Assembly: GCA_023653785.1 (NCBI GenBank)
Contig: JAMKCH010012521.1
Span: forward strand, 1-64,000
Direction of reading: 5' to 3'
Origin: Ophioderma brevispina
Lineage: Eukaryota; Echinodermata; Ophiuroidea; Amphilepidida; Ophiodermatidae
DNA: 64,000 nucleotides
The translations under genes were made by a program, and so were the position numbers. Position 1 is the first letter of the stretch. Each line of letters opens with the position of its first letter. The notes under the pieces were generated by a model. That model saw only the letters and a program-made list of their open reading frames with translations. It did no database searches and had not been told where the DNA came from. This document shows, piece after piece, positions 23,381 through 35,639 of the stretch.

Positions 23381-25020
23381 GCGTATTATACGCTGAAACT
23401 ATTGGAGGGTTTGAATATAAATGGGTCATTCCACAGGTTGGGCTGCACTTTGTGACATTAAAAGGAATATGTAAAAGCATTTTTTAAGTACATAATTTCA
23501 GTGTCATTGATTTTAAAGGGTATAATTGATAGTATGAGGGTGAAAAATGGTATAAATTCATTGAAAGCATGAAACAACTCGATTTTATTTTTTGAATTTT
23601 CTAGTGTGTAGTTGCCATAGACATTTTCGGACGTAACACGGACACCACGTCCAGTGACATATTAAAGCACCTGTACTCAAAACCCTGCTTTTAAACGTAA
23701 TATCTGAAAAAACATAAGTTCATTGTACCAAAGCATAACACAAGAAAGACTTTGGGTAATTTTTCATTCAATGTATATCTAACTATATGTTTGTAAGCGA
23801 TTAAGTTTGGAAATGCGGTTCGGACATGAACAGTGGACTACCATGATGGTTTTAAAATTAACTTTTGCAATGCGCAGTACATGATCAATCCTTTAAATAT
23901 TTCTACATTATTGTTTATACCATTTGATGTAGGGATACTTAGACACTTTTTATCCATCTACTTTGCAGTGACACATGAAATTTTTAAAATTGTGCAGACG
24001 TAACCGTGGACACCAGCCCCAAATAACCACAATAGCCCCTCAGCTAAAACAAATATAACCTAATAGGTTTTATGTTGTGAATGTATTACAAGTAGTGACT
24101 GTACTTCAATTTTGATGGCTTTACGGTAAATTAGTAAAATTTCTGATGCATCTAAAATTGTACTAAAAGTGGACACCACCTATTACGGGGAACACCTCAT
24201 TTTTGATGGGTCATACTATGCCTTGGGGATAAACTATGGAAAAGGAAATGAATAATCATTTAAAGTTGGTCAGTATTGTTGTAAAAAATTATAAAAACAG
24301 AAGAATTAAATAATCCATAAATTGGTCTAAATTTGCAATTAATGTACAACTTTTTATTGCACAATTTAACCTCTTTTTTTTGAGTCAATTCCTATCTTAA
24401 ATTGAAAAATCTGAAAAAATAAAGTGTAATGGTCATATGGTTGGTATCATTTTAAAGACCTTATAAATACGGTACATTGCATAAAAGTACTCTTGAAAGA
24501 CTTTGCATCTAAAATAAAATTTTGAATTGTATCCTAGGCTATAGCAAAATATGGTTTTGTCCCACCTGGTGATGACCCATATAATATTTAAAGAAAACGC
24601 AACGCCGATTTTGTAGTTCTGCGATGTCCCATGACCCTCCTATTTGGAGTGTCTGCTATTATCATCTTAAACTCCGATATTGGAGTGTTTGAATATATAA
24701 TAATATTCAAAGATATGCATACCTCCGATTTTGGAAGTTTTTGCGAGTCTGCAGACCTCCGATTTTTGGAGTTTTTTGCGATGTCTGCAGAAAAACCCTC
24801 CGATTTTGGAGTGTCTGCGTATTATATGCAGGAAACTCCGATATTGGAGTGGTTGAATATAAATATTAATTTAAAATACGCAGAAGCTCCGATTTTTTTT
24901 AGTTTTGCGTGTCCGCAACCCTCCCCTACCCCTCCGATTTTGGCGTGCATGCGTATTATACGCAGAACTGAAATAATGGAGGTATTGCGGCGGGCGCAGA
25001 CCTTCCCTCCAATATTGGAG
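23381..25020. repeat. array of short hairpins (CTCCGATWTTGGAG), split by a TIR element
   Basis: At 24603-25020 about ten units of the type CTCCGATWTTGGAG recur every 30-50 bp, joined by GTCTGC and GCGTATTATACGC-like linkers. The best are ACTCCGATATTGGAGT at 24671 and 24835, and the perfect palindrome CTCCAATATTGGAG at 25007. The same linker GCGTATTATACGC followed by ATTGGAG and TTGAATATAA occurs at 23381-23420, on the other side of the element at 23414-24589, so that element interrupts the array. Confidence 0.75.
23414..24589. mobile_element. TIR element inside the hairpin array
   Basis: Left end AATATAAATGGGTCATTCCA then CAGGTTGGG. The right end, read in reverse complement, is AATATTATATGGGTCATCAC then CAGGTGGG. 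No transposase frame is visible. A GTGGACACCA motif recurs inside (about 24005 and 24170, with GGACACCA at about 23639). Confidence 0.55.
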
Positions 25021-25119
25021 TAATCATACATGGATCACATCACAATTAAGTGCTAATAATTGAACATAATCAAATTATTCTTCAAGTACAATATTTTGAA
25101 ACTATATAAAATAATACTA

Positions 25120-25215
25120 TAAGGTTTACAATTGCTATTTACATCCATACATGCATACATAATAATACATATGCATACAGTAAATATATCCATGCATACA
25201 GTACCAATGGTAGTT
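25120..25215. repeat. CATACA-type simple repeat
   Basis: Loose repeats of CATACATGCATACA and CATATGCATACAGTA. Confidence 0.6.
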
Positions 25216-25454
25216 CATACATATTGTTCCAAAAGATTCCACGACCAAACTTTATTTTATAATGCAGCTTATTCACTGGAATATCAAACAAATCAATGTC
25301 GTTTTCCCATGTTCAAAAATCAGTTATAAATACGTTTTCTAAACAAGCCTAGCTGCTACAGCTTTCAAAGCATTTAAAATATGGTCCTGCTTCAGCTTTA
25401 ATCTATTTTGGACAAGCTTTTTCTTTTTAAAGGTTTTTTGCTATCCTTGGTACT

Positions 25455-26285
25455 TTAAGGTGCGTGTTCCGATTGCCTCTGGACCCCCCGAATTTAACCG
25501 GCATAGTATAAAATTTTGATATCAGATGAAAGGCCGTATTTTCTTCATTAATCGTCCTGCAATTTCAGCCTTCAAATCCACTTCTTTGCAAAGTATTAAA
25601 CAAAAAACTGTGCGTTTAGTGGTTTACCATCCATATTAGCACAGTAGGAATACGGTCTTGCACTGTGCATTATCGCTTCTGTTATCAAAACACCGCAAGT
25701 TCGTTTTCCACACTACTTGATTGGTAAGTGCGTGCAGGCTGCCAGGCTCTCATATCAAGTGGGAGAAAGAACAAGTACAACTAATCGGAAACCCACCTTT
25801 AACCCAGTGATTTTCCATATGTACGTTTGCATTTTTTGGTGCCACATATACTTTGATTATACACCTGGCACAAAAAAAAGATCTCGGGCATGTTTTTCGG
25901 AATCAGCATTGTGGCCAAAAGTTCAGACCATTGAAAGTTTTCGAATATACATTTTGTTGCCTAGGTCTTGCTCTTCATTGAACACCTCGCTTGTAAAAAA
26001 AGCGTGCAAAATGGCTGAGGATGAAAGGAAAAGATGCAAAACCCCCAAACCAAAAGTTGCAGTTTTTGGATTTTTCAATGGTTACTGTGTGGATAGCAAC
26101 GGCAAAAATACGGTGGTATTGATTTTGCCCAAAGATGTTTTCCGCCTGAATGAGCGAGAAAGTATACTTGCAATATTGATTGTGGTACCCGTGTTCGTTT
26201 CCCAGTACACGATGTATACAAAAATGTGATGTATAAGAGTGACTGAAAAAATACGGAATGAAAACTGATATGTACCGATCTTTAA
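25455..26285 (+). mobile_element. TTAA-ended repeat, AAGGTGC(A)CGTTCCGAT family (right of pair)
   Basis: Starts at TTAA (25455-25458) with AGGTGCGTGTTCCGATTGCC and is an inverted relative of 21735-22190. The right end is uncertain; CCGATCTTTAA at about 26276 is a weak candidate. A 170-codon frame (25717-26229) crosses it without any recognisable domain. Confidence 0.5.
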
Positions 26286-26460
26286 GAACAAAATTGCTAC
26301 AAATGTATGTTTTCAATTTTGTTTACAAAAACCATTTTGTAGTGTACCAAAGAGCCATGCCTGCAACAAGGTCTAAGAGAATTTAAAAAAACCCATAAAA
26401 TTTGAAATGCATATTTGGAAATTTCCAACATCAAAAACCAAATGTAGCAAATACTCCTAC

Positions 26461-26765
26461 TTAAAGGACGACTCAGAGAATTTCCCCGGAAATCTATTTG
26501 TGTCATTATTTAAAATAATCAAATTTTGATGTATGTAAACATGTGTAGTAATAACAAGTACCCATGAGCTGTGTAAAACAAAAATTCTGGAATTTAGATT
26601 ATAGCTACAAAGTGTGAATTTCTTATAAGGACATCAATTTGAGCTCGGCTATTTCACACAGTGATTAGTGTGTGGACAAGCATTATATACATGCAAAAAA
26701 CAGTGATTTGTTATAACATGAGGGCGCCATCCACTCATGAAAATCTATCTCTGCTCCATCTTTAA
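26461..26765 (+). mobile_element. TTAA MITE, AGGCCGACTCAGAG family, copy 2
   Basis: TTAA at 26461-26464 is followed by AGGACGACTCAGAGAATTTC, and TTAA at 26762-26765 closes it. It shares TGAGCTCGGCTATTTCACAC and GTGTGGACAAGCATTATATA with the other copies. The right inverted end is eroded. Confidence 0.75.
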
Positions 26766-26814
26766 CATTTCATACCGTAACAAGACAGAAGTACTTGCCA
26801 AAAATGAGTGATTC

Positions 26815-27045
26815 ACTCAATGTTCACTAACTCAAATTACTGCGAGTGGGATGAGTGGGATTTGAGTGGGTTTGAGTGGGGATTGAGTGACGCTCTGACC
26901 CAAATGAGTGGGACATAATAGTGCATGGTAGTGTTATTGATTTTTAGCTTTGAGTGGATTGAGTGGGTTTGAGTGGGATTTGGAGTGGGGATTGAGTGGG
27001 TTTGTGTATTTCCCACTCAAGTTCACTCAAAACCCATTAGTGGGG
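26815..27045. repeat. GAGTGGGATTT minisatellite
   Basis: Two blocks of 9-14 bp units GAGTGGG(A/T)TT: 26845-26910 and 26950-27045. CACTCAA units on the opposite strand occur at both edges (26813-26830 and 27014-27030). Confidence 0.8.
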
Positions 27046-27634
27046 CTTGGCAATTTCTTTCTGTCAGTACTGTATATAATTAAACAAATATCAACAGTTT
27101 TACCAAAAGCTTTTTTTACATTTAAAGCCACTATCAGTCATTTTTTTCCAAAAATCAAAATGCCCATTTTTTCCTCTAATTGCTAGTGTTTAGGTCATAT
27201 CAACCCCTTATATTACTGTTCATTTTGAAAAACCAGACACTTGAGCATTTTAAAGATGCCATTTACGCGACTGTTCTTCTGCATCTAAAAAAGTCTGATC
27301 CTGGACTTGATTGATTAAAAAGTCATAAAAATCATTTCTTGACAATACGGCGCGTTACGCTTAGCCCCTTACGGGGTGTTACTGTTGTTTACTACAATTG
27401 GGTCACCACAATTTCCAACACAACATTCAAAAATGCAATTTGATGAAAAACAGGGGGGCGCTTTTGTTTACATTGTTGAAAAAAATTGGCTGATAGTGTC
27501 TTACCCTAGGGACCAAAGTGCCGTCTTACCCCGCCCCAGATGGAATGGGTGAATGGCACTCCAAGTTGTTTGCCTATTCCTCTGTACCATAATCACAAAC
27601 ACAAGTGCATTCGCACCACACACACAATTTCCAA
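27046..27634. other. anonymous sequence, no gene seen
   Basis: No convincing exon or repeat. Confidence 0.35.
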
Positions 27635-28610
27635 TTAGTGATTTAAACAGTGCCTCACTCCCTCCCGGAAGTTTTCACTCATGTATGCATACAGGAAAGT
27701 TAATAGCAAAATTACAGGAGACACTAATTTTTGTATAGCTGTAAGAGTAATATTAACCACACCATCCCCCTGAGAGTTTCCAAATTGTATGGCGAATGCG
27801 ACTATCGTCGGAATCCACGCTATGACGTAAAAAACAGTGGGCAACGAAGTATACATTTTGGTTTAAGAAGTGTAGAACTTTTCTGTGTCGGTGCTCACCA
27901 TTCGGTAAAATTGGTAGTCATTGTTTGGAAGGCGTCTTCGGTATCAATCTCGACATTAGTGGTACAGGAACATTGTGTGTCATTGGGTAGAATATCGGTA
28001 GGCGTAGAAAAGTACCTAGCCGTTCAATACCACACTGAGAAGAATGCTAGAAGTGAATGTCCTGCCTGCTATGCTAAACTATTACAGTTTTCAAAGTGTC
28101 ACATGATTAAAGGGGCAGAGATACTCACTGTCCGATTCACTCTGCTGTAGACGTTGCCATATCCAAAGAGAACCCCAAGTGTAGCCACACGCAAAGAAAG
28201 CTACTAATCCCCATAGTGACCGTGAACATCGTTCATCGTTGTGCTTTGTGTTAAGGTTGTGGCAAACAAGCGAATCGCATCTGCAACTGAATTCAGAATC
28301 AATGCTGAAAAAAAAAGACCGTAACCGGTTGCCAGAGCTAATCCTACATACCAAGTTAAAAAATCGGAAATTCTGTTATAAATTAACTGTTTACGTATTT
28401 TCCAATGATGGCGACTGGAAGGAAATAAGCAGACTAATGTGTAAATTCATTGCGTCAGATGTGATAGAATGCACACAACAGAACTGAAAGACTTGTACTT
28501 TGATTTGCTGAAGACACACAGAATTCAGTATTCCCTGTACAACAAAAAACCCGTTGCCAGCAGTAGAGCTGCAAGAACTACAAACATCAAGGGCTAGTGA
28601 TGAGTTCATT
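27635..28610 (-). pseudogene. seven-transmembrane receptor pieces (multi-exon gene or pseudogene)
   Basis: Minus-strand segments look like parts of one membrane receptor. 28590-28540 gives a hydrophobic start, MFVVLAALLLATGFLLYR. 28430-28300 gives RKQLIYNRISDFLTWYVG, then LALATGYGLFFSALIL. 28315-28130, after a TTTTTTTCAG acceptor-like site, gives ERCSRSLWGLVAFFACGY, then TWGSLWIW. 28010-27892 gives a Cys- and Asn-rich loop, TPTDILPNDTQCSCTT, before a GAATG/GTGAGC donor-like site. 27856-27635 gives TVFYVIAWIPTIVAFAI, then a TM7-like LVSPVILLLTFLYAYMSENF and a stop. The order TM1-2, TM4, ECL2, TM6-7 is right, but splice phases do not join and TM5 is not seen. The family is uncertain; a cAMP-receptor/GPR157-like or rhodopsin-like receptor is possible. 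It is either a decayed copy or a multi-exon gene with mis-read borders. Confidence 0.4.
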
Positions 28611-29518
28611 GTAGTCGCACCTTTTCACCCCAAGAACGACAGTTGCATTCCATATTCCAATGTGCATGCGCAAGTGTGAGCTTAACAATTTTCAATTTTC
28701 TGGTCATTGTTGGCACACTAATCATCTCCAGTAGAATCAATGCTGATTTATGAATGGTTAACTCAGGCCATTATTTATACAAAGTCTTGTTTCATGGCCT
28801 AACTATTTGAGGAGAGCAAAAGTGAGAAAAGAGTCTGAAGAAGTGAAAGATAAGGTTGCAGCGCAGGGCAGAAAGTTAATTGGGTTAATTATTGACCAGC
28901 AGTCTTTAAATTTAGGGAAGAGGAGCATGTTTGTCAAAAAAATTAAATCTACTTTTTGTGTGTAACTCACTTGAGGCAATGGCACTGTGCTTTCATTTCT
29001 ATTACGTATGTAGAGGGTCCATAGTGACATCTTTGCGGGGAAACTCTACTCAGATACACTAATAGTTTGAGGATTGTTTTCGAACAAGTTGAATATGCTG
29101 ATTCCAATTTGCACGCATGTGCAAATTGCCAATTTTTTGGAAAGTGGGAGTTTAAAAGAGAATAACCGATTTTTCCCTTTTTTTGAGATAAGCGTTATTA
29201 ATCCATGTGCAGATACAGCTAATATTTGACAAAGTTTAAGAGTGTTTTTTAGTGAATTAAGAAAATAATGTTTAAGAGACTCATACAAAAATCACCTCAA
29301 CTTTGGTGGAAAGTTTAAAGAGGGATATACCTGATTTTAAACTAGTATTTTTAAAAAATAGGATTATCAAGGAATAACTAATTGAGAGCACATAGAGGTC
29401 CGCTGGAGATGGGGCTTCCTTGATTACATGATCAGATATGTTTGTCTAAAACTGGTCATTAGATTATAGGCCACTCTCTAATTGATAATTTGATTAAAAA
29501 AATCAAATATTTAACTTG
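28611..29518. other. anonymous sequence, no gene seen
   Basis: Small minus-strand frames at 28803-29030 and 29046-29288 have no domain features. Confidence 0.35.
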
Positions 29519-29900
29519 TTAAAGGTGCAACGAGATTTCATTCCTCCCACTAGTTTTCTGGTATTGTAAGTTATTTCATATAGGGGTAGATGCACAATAA
29601 GGCCCTACATTTTATTTTGGTTAACAGAAATGGCTTAAATGAAAACAAAATGGTGATTTGTATATGTGCGTTGTAGTTCAATCTAAAACATAAGCTGAAT
29701 TTCGTAGTTTGCTCCTATACAAAATTAAATTTCACAATTTTTGTACCACAGAAACATTCTAGCGAATCCCCCTTACAGATAGGCGATTTTTGTAGATATA
29801 AAGCTGTACCTTACCTCAGTGGCCATATCCAGAATTTTCATTCACATTTTTTTCTTTTTCGGGACACCTGTTTATTTGAAATCTCTCGTTGCACCTTTAA
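29519..29900. mobile_element. TTAA MITE, AGGTGCAACGAGATTTCA family
   Basis: TTAAAGGTGCAACGAGATTT at 29519 mirrors AAATCTCTCGTTGCACCTTT then AA, ending at 29900, with TTAA at both ends. Non-coding. Its first 11 bases (TTAAAGGTGCA) are shared with the element end at 22180-22190. Confidence 0.8.
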
Positions 29901-30895
29901 AGTGTAGCATTAAGAATTTGTTTACTTTCTGCTACAAATATTGTCCTTTATGTGAGGGCTTGAGTTCCAGAGAGAAGCGAATCGTATGTGCTATTAGAAC
30001 TCAAGAAGATTCAAATTTGGTTGTGACCCCTCCCTATTAAAAAGGGATGCATCCAAGCTTTTCATGCACCCAAAATTTATCCGCAGAAAATGTATAATCC
30101 CCTATTGTCGTAGTATAGATTCAGCTCAAGGGCATTAATAGGTATGTTGGACACACTGCCATAAATTATGAGCTATGCACCATTGGTGCTCCTGTTTTTC
30201 GTAACACAGATGTTTGGATACCTATTGTTTAGTGCAGGAAAAGGACCAGTTCAAACAGTTTAAGAGACGTTGATTATAACATACTGTGTCCCCAAAAATG
30301 GAATCAAAACATGGAGCCGAATGATTATGCGAATCAAAAATAGGAGGGATTGTCATTAGGTTGACCTTTACATTTTGGCAGTCGTTGTACTTGAACTCAT
30401 TTCAAAAAGCCTCTCGGGGTTATCAGGGGGTCTCAATTCCAAATACCTCCCAAATTCAAAATTAAACTTAGAGGTTATGTAAAAGTTACCAATGTGGTAA
30501 TGTCTTATTTTATAAAAAGGAACAACGTTTTTTTTTTTTCCAAACTCGGAACTTAAAGGCAGCATTAATGACGGGGGTGTGGGGTCTGCCACCTTTCTTA
30601 AAGTATATGTGATTGGCTTATTACAGGATAGAACAATTTAAAATACACCTTCTATATGCAAACCTTATAATAATATATAATAATAATTTGAATATTTTAA
30701 ACGTGCAACCATAACAATGTAAAAATGTGCTCAAGGCACTGTGCAGCAGCCATGAATGAAGGCAACAGTTCAGCCCATTGAGAGAAAGGTACCAGAAAAA
30801 GATTTGTGCCAAGAAGCTCAATTTTAGAAGCAAGAGGAGGAAACCGGGTTACAGGGGAAGGAATGATCGAGAGACTAAATTTACATAAAGCCACC
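29901..30895. other. anonymous sequence, no gene seen
   Basis: AT-rich, without an identifiable exon. The minus-strand frames at 30368-30833 show no domain. Confidence 0.35.
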
Positions 30896-31000
30896 GAGAA
30901 AGAGGACCTGCCGGGGATCGAACCTGAGACCTTCATTGGTGAAAGGCGAGGAAAGATAGCTGCGCCAACCCGTTCCCAGGTCACCTTAAAATCTTCCCAA
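30896..31000 (-). mobile_element. tRNA-derived SINE head
   Basis: On the minus strand GGGTTGGCGCAGCTATC (A-box side) is followed by AGGTCTCAGGTTCGATCCCC (B box). No complete cloverleaf is evident and the sequence continues as a repeat-like body. Confidence 0.6.
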
Positions 31001-31550
31001 TTGTTGTTATAATAAGGGGCCAAGTGAATTAGATACAAAATTCTTTTAACAACTTTACCAAAAGGTAAGCAATTACCATTGGATGATGCCCGGGTCAATC
31101 AAAAATTTAACCAAGAAATACAAGGTCAGTTGCTGGGCCTGATGCACCATCATTTGAACATACTTTGTAGTACATCTTAGATAATATTAAGATGTTTTAT
31201 TACAATATCGTACAAATTAAATCATAATGACAAAAGTGTGGTCAATCACTTTCCAACAGCAGCACTATGAAAGAAAACAAGATTCGGCCCAATACATGCA
31301 TGCTGGAAATATTAAACATGCTGGGACTCTATTACTTGTGTCCGGCGGCCCGCGCGGCCAAATCTGGCCCGCCAACTCTTGATTTTGGCCCTCAAAAGTT
31401 GGAACTTTTGAAAATGTTGGTGAAACTGAAACAGGTAATTGAGAACCCCTGTCTAACTGCACTAGCTTAGAGTAGATCCATAAAGGTGGTATGGAGCTAA
31501 TTTTCTTGCATGTGGGCCGGTGGTGGGCCACGGGGCACTCAGATATGACA

Positions 31551-31911
31551 GTGACGGGGATGTGCGGACTTGACTTTCAGGTAGGGGGCATTTGCCTGAG
31601 GAAACTTTAAGGAAAAAAAGCGGTCATTGGGGAGGGGGTCAATCACTGGGTCCTCTCATTTTGTGAAAAGGAGGGGGTGTTCTTGGGCAAATTCTAACCA
31701 TTCAAACCAGTTTATCTGTTATAACATTAAAAGGGGCTTCTGTGAGAGCATGAAATTAGAATAAGGGCTCCTCAGTGACATTTTGATAAAAAATGGGAGG
31801 CATCAAATGAGAGGAAAGACAAAAAGGTCTTTCAGTGACAGGTAAAAAAGGGGTCTTTCATTGACAGCAGGTAAAAAAAAGGGGGTCAATAGCGCCGCAC
31901 ATCCCCATCAC
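31551..31911. mobile_element. MITE with GTGACGGGGATGTGCGG ends
   Basis: GTGACGGGGATGTGCGG at 31551 mirrors CCGCACATCCCCATCAC at 31895-31911. The interior repeats GTCTTTCA(G/T)TGACAG twice, followed by AGGTAAAAAA. No coding frame. Confidence 0.75.
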
Positions 31912-32204
31912 CTATTTTAGGGAGTCGGAGTGCACCCCCGGCATGTGGGTGCGAATTTCAGGCTCTATTTGCCTGAATGGAAGAAAAAATTTTAGTTTCT
32001 TTTAGCACTGAATGATTTGGGCACATTTTGAATTATGAATTTGATGAGGTGGGGGTAACTGCATAAATTTATGCAAATCAGGTGATTACAAAAGCAGGCG
32101 AGATAAGACCACCTTGTTAATGATTTAAAACCTGGTATCATGATCGTCAAGAACAGACTAATCACAGATATGAAGTTTTATAGTGTGTGGGTGCATGCAT
32201 GTGT

Positions 32205-32402
32205 GTGTCCACCAGGGCTTGCGCTAAGGAATTTTATTTGTGTAGCACTTTTGCAACAGCTCTTGATTTGATCATGTTGATAGTTGTGCAACGTTATTAG
32301 GGGAAATTTGCTAAAAACAATCTTAAAATTGAATAGCAAATGGCAGAAAATGTGTAGGCAAACTGCATGCTAAACAAGCAATCGGGAGCCCTGGTGTCCA
32401 CG
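32205..32402. mobile_element. short TIR element, GGACACCAGGGCT-type ends
   Basis: GTGTCCACCAGGGCTTGCGC at 32205 and GAGCCCTGGTGTCCACGTGG at about 32386 form imperfect inverted ends around about 180 bp of AT-rich sequence. Confidence 0.5.
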
Positions 32403-32582
32403 TGGGCAAAATAGCTTTAACATGTACTATTTTCTGTAATGCTAATCTGAGACAACAGTTCCTTCCCCACTATCTAAAGGGGCGATGTGTGCAGGTTTTG
32501 CTTTCAATGTTTTTTCATGTTGCCAAAAATAAGCCAAGACTTTATAAGCATTTTAGGTATTTTTTTTTATTCACTGACAACA

Positions 32583-32793
32583 GGCGCGTACCAGCCGTGG
32601 TTGCAGGGGGAATTTCCTGGTATGGTGGAACAATCCCCGATCAAAAGCAAAATTTTCCCGGTCGCAGGACAAAAGAATCCGAAATAGGCCGATTTAACCT
32701 GAATATCCACATTTTATTTCCCGATTTCCTCTCAGATTTTGTTCAGAGGGGCACTCTGCCCCCCTTTTTCCCCCACCTGGCTACGCACTGCCG
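32583..32793. mobile_element. short TIR element, GGCGCGTACCAG / CTGGCTACGCAC
   Basis: GGCGCGTACCAGCCG at the left pairs imperfectly with CACCTGGCTACGCACTGCC at the right. The C-rich inner edge (TGCCCCCCTTTTTCCCCC) is typical of this kind of repeat. Confidence 0.5.
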
Positions 32794-35639
32794 ACAAATA
32801 TGAATCTCTAAGATGTTTTCAATAGAATATCATTTTTAAACATTGATGTTTCCTCCCCCTTTCTTTCAGGGCACAACCTTACAGGAAATGAACTGCTCTC
32901 AATATAGATGCCAATTTTAGGTAATTGGTACTTTGGGTCTCAAAATCTTTTGAAGGATCACCTAGTATAGTTTTCCTCTAATGTGTTTAAAGGGGCCTTT
33001 CGGGATCCACAACTCCTCCTCCCCCCCCCCCCCCGACTTGCCTAAAAAGTTGAGATTTTTTTATCATCTGACCCGTTAACATTAGTAATCCACCATGTAC
33101 CATTCTTATGTGCAAATTCGTCGTATCTGTAAGAAATTTGCAATTTTGTATTTCTGTCGTAAACAGACGATTTACAGAAAGTGGGCCTACGGAACCGTGG
33201 GAAAACCAGCAAGTGCTCATAACACAAACCACAATATCGTGATCAGCTCAGATTGTGAATAGCTTTTCTCAGGGATATCTATGGGAACCACAAATAAAAC
33301 AGTGGTGCTGGAATCAGAAATGCACCTTTAAAAGAAAGACAATTGAAATATTTCTTTTCCTAAGTACTCTGCATGTACTTGTAGAGTTGAAATATCTAGC
33401 CGCAATAAAATGAGAGAGCGGACAAAGTTGTGAAATGTCTCAGTATCCAGATATTTATGGATACAATTTATATCGCACAGCCATGGTGGGAAAAAAGTGG
33501 GGAATCTATAGCTAGGGAAGCTCCTTCCCGGGAAATGTGCCACCAATTTGGAGGGAAATTTTTGAATTTCAGACAAAGAAATACATAAAAAATGAGTGGG
33601 AAATTCTATGGGAAATGTGACCTATCTTCCGGGAAAATAGGGAATTTTTCCGGCCACTGCGCACAGCTGCCCAGTTCTAAAAATGAGATAAAATTGGTGA
33701 TTGGTGTGATCAAAACATAAAAGCCTGTTTTACAGATGAAGATGAAAAGTAGATGTTGTAGCGAATTGTAATGTTGAGGAACGGATGCAACAAAAAACTC
33801 CGCCATGGTGAATTGAGCTCAATCTATTTTTAGAAACCAAGACTTAGGCTCAATAACACAACGGGATTAAATAAAAGCACAAACAGCATCTCTCATGACA
33901 TTCGGATTCAAAGAGTGTATAGATTTGAAAACCCATTCATAGACTGATTATTTTAGAAATGGTTATTGATAAGTGGTCGATTTCTACGGAGCATATGATA
34001 TGGTTGATGTATTAGATTAGATTAGATCTGTCATTCGCAATACGCCTTCCATGTGGTTTACAACTACACTTGGTCAAGGAAGGAAACTATCAACTCATGC
34101 GGCAACTATAATCACTTAAGATTCATATTTCTCTGCAGAGCCTTATGATTGCCCCGGGGGCCATTCTAGTCAAGGTGGAATGCTGAGTGAACATAGAAAA
34201 CGCGGGTTAAAAAGGGTGTCTTTTTTCCACAGGCGATGTACTCGCGTACCGTTTGTTTAGGGTTCAAAAAAAACAGCAAATGATGGGTATGTTTTTTCTT
34301 ACCCTTGAAAATTTTCATGTTATAATCATTAAGCCAGGGATCAAAATATTCATCCAAAAGTGTTGTAATCGGAATTGGGAAGTAAAGCCAAAGCAAAATA
34401 ATAAAGGTATATTTACAATTCAACGCACTGCGTACTTGTTGAGAGGTGTGTCATGAAACAGAAAAAACTAGTTGTTTAGGGTATGTTTAGGGTATATGTT
34501 AGTCGCGTTGGAAAATATGTGTTTAGGGGCATTGTGACAAAAGTCCATGTTCACGCATCAATGCCACCTTTGAATACAAGTGGCCCCCTGGGGATTTGGC
34601 AAATAAATATATGCAGGAGCCAAGTAAATGACAAAAAAGATAATTGGATATGGTGTACGCACTAATAGCTTGAAAGACACATGCAGTGATTCACCCGAAA
34701 GAGTCAAAATATTTGAAATTGCCAGTAATAAGCTTAAAAGCAGAAGGGTTAAGTCTGTATAATTCTCAATAAGTATTTTTCCAACTGAAGAATGGCCAGA
34801 AAAGGAAGAAGGAAAACGGCAGGTTTCAAAGAGTTGGACTCTCTTGAATACGTGTTGTAGTAAGTGTCAGTTTCGGACAGAAAGGCTTAAAATATCGGTT
34901 CTGTGCTTATTAGGTTGATTCTGGTCTTTCATTTTTTGCAGGGTATGTTAGAGTACCCGTACTTGGTAAAAATGCAAAAATTGATTTTTGAAGATTTTTT
35001 CGATTTTATGGTTCGGCGCAAATCACGATAGTGCCTTAAATTGTGCTGTTTTATGTATTTACAAAATCAAAGCCAAAAACCTCAATTGTACCGAAATTTA
35101 AGGTTGGACTTCCTGTGGCACTCGCACAATGATGTATAAATATGTGTGTGTGTGTATGTGGTTTGTCGGTTTTGGTATGTCTGGCGCGTGTATGTTGCGA
35201 TACTTGTGGGGACCCTTGAAGCCTTGCGGAGATGTTGTATCGGTTAAGAGACAGCCTCCTGTTACCATAATAAACATGCACTTAATAAAGCCATATATTT
35301 GTCGGTCGCAGTTGTTGAATTTGGCATACACACTTCCCTGCGATGGCGTTGAAACTTATTATGGACAGTCTATATGGAATGCTTAGAAGTTTTCTCGATT
35401 TAATCAATTTTTGATCTTTGATCTGATCTCAAGAATATTTTCGTGAGATACAGCAGCAGGAAATAATTTTTGTGTTCGCCTGCCTAATGCAGGAAGACAC
35501 ATAGGGAGTGTTCCACTGTAGTTGTCTGTGTGATGATGTCTGTTGATGTCTGTTGTGAAAAAGGGTTAACAGTTGCAGGTAATATCCACCATACTTTGAT
35601 GGATTTAAAACAAACTTGAGGTACAAAGGTCGCACAAGG
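32794..35639. other. anonymous sequence with homopolymers
   Basis: Includes a run of 13 C at about 33022-33034, ATTAG repeats at 34012-34025 and a short GT tract at 35144-35156. None of the small frames looks coding. Confidence 0.4.

Noticed and set aside
23381..25020. CRISPR-like array
   Set aside because: Repeats are short, variable and unevenly spaced, there are no cas genes, and the context is eukaryotic.
25717..26229. 170-codon frame as a gene
   Set aside because: No domain, it overlaps a TTAA-ended repeat, and an equally long minus-strand frame overlaps it.
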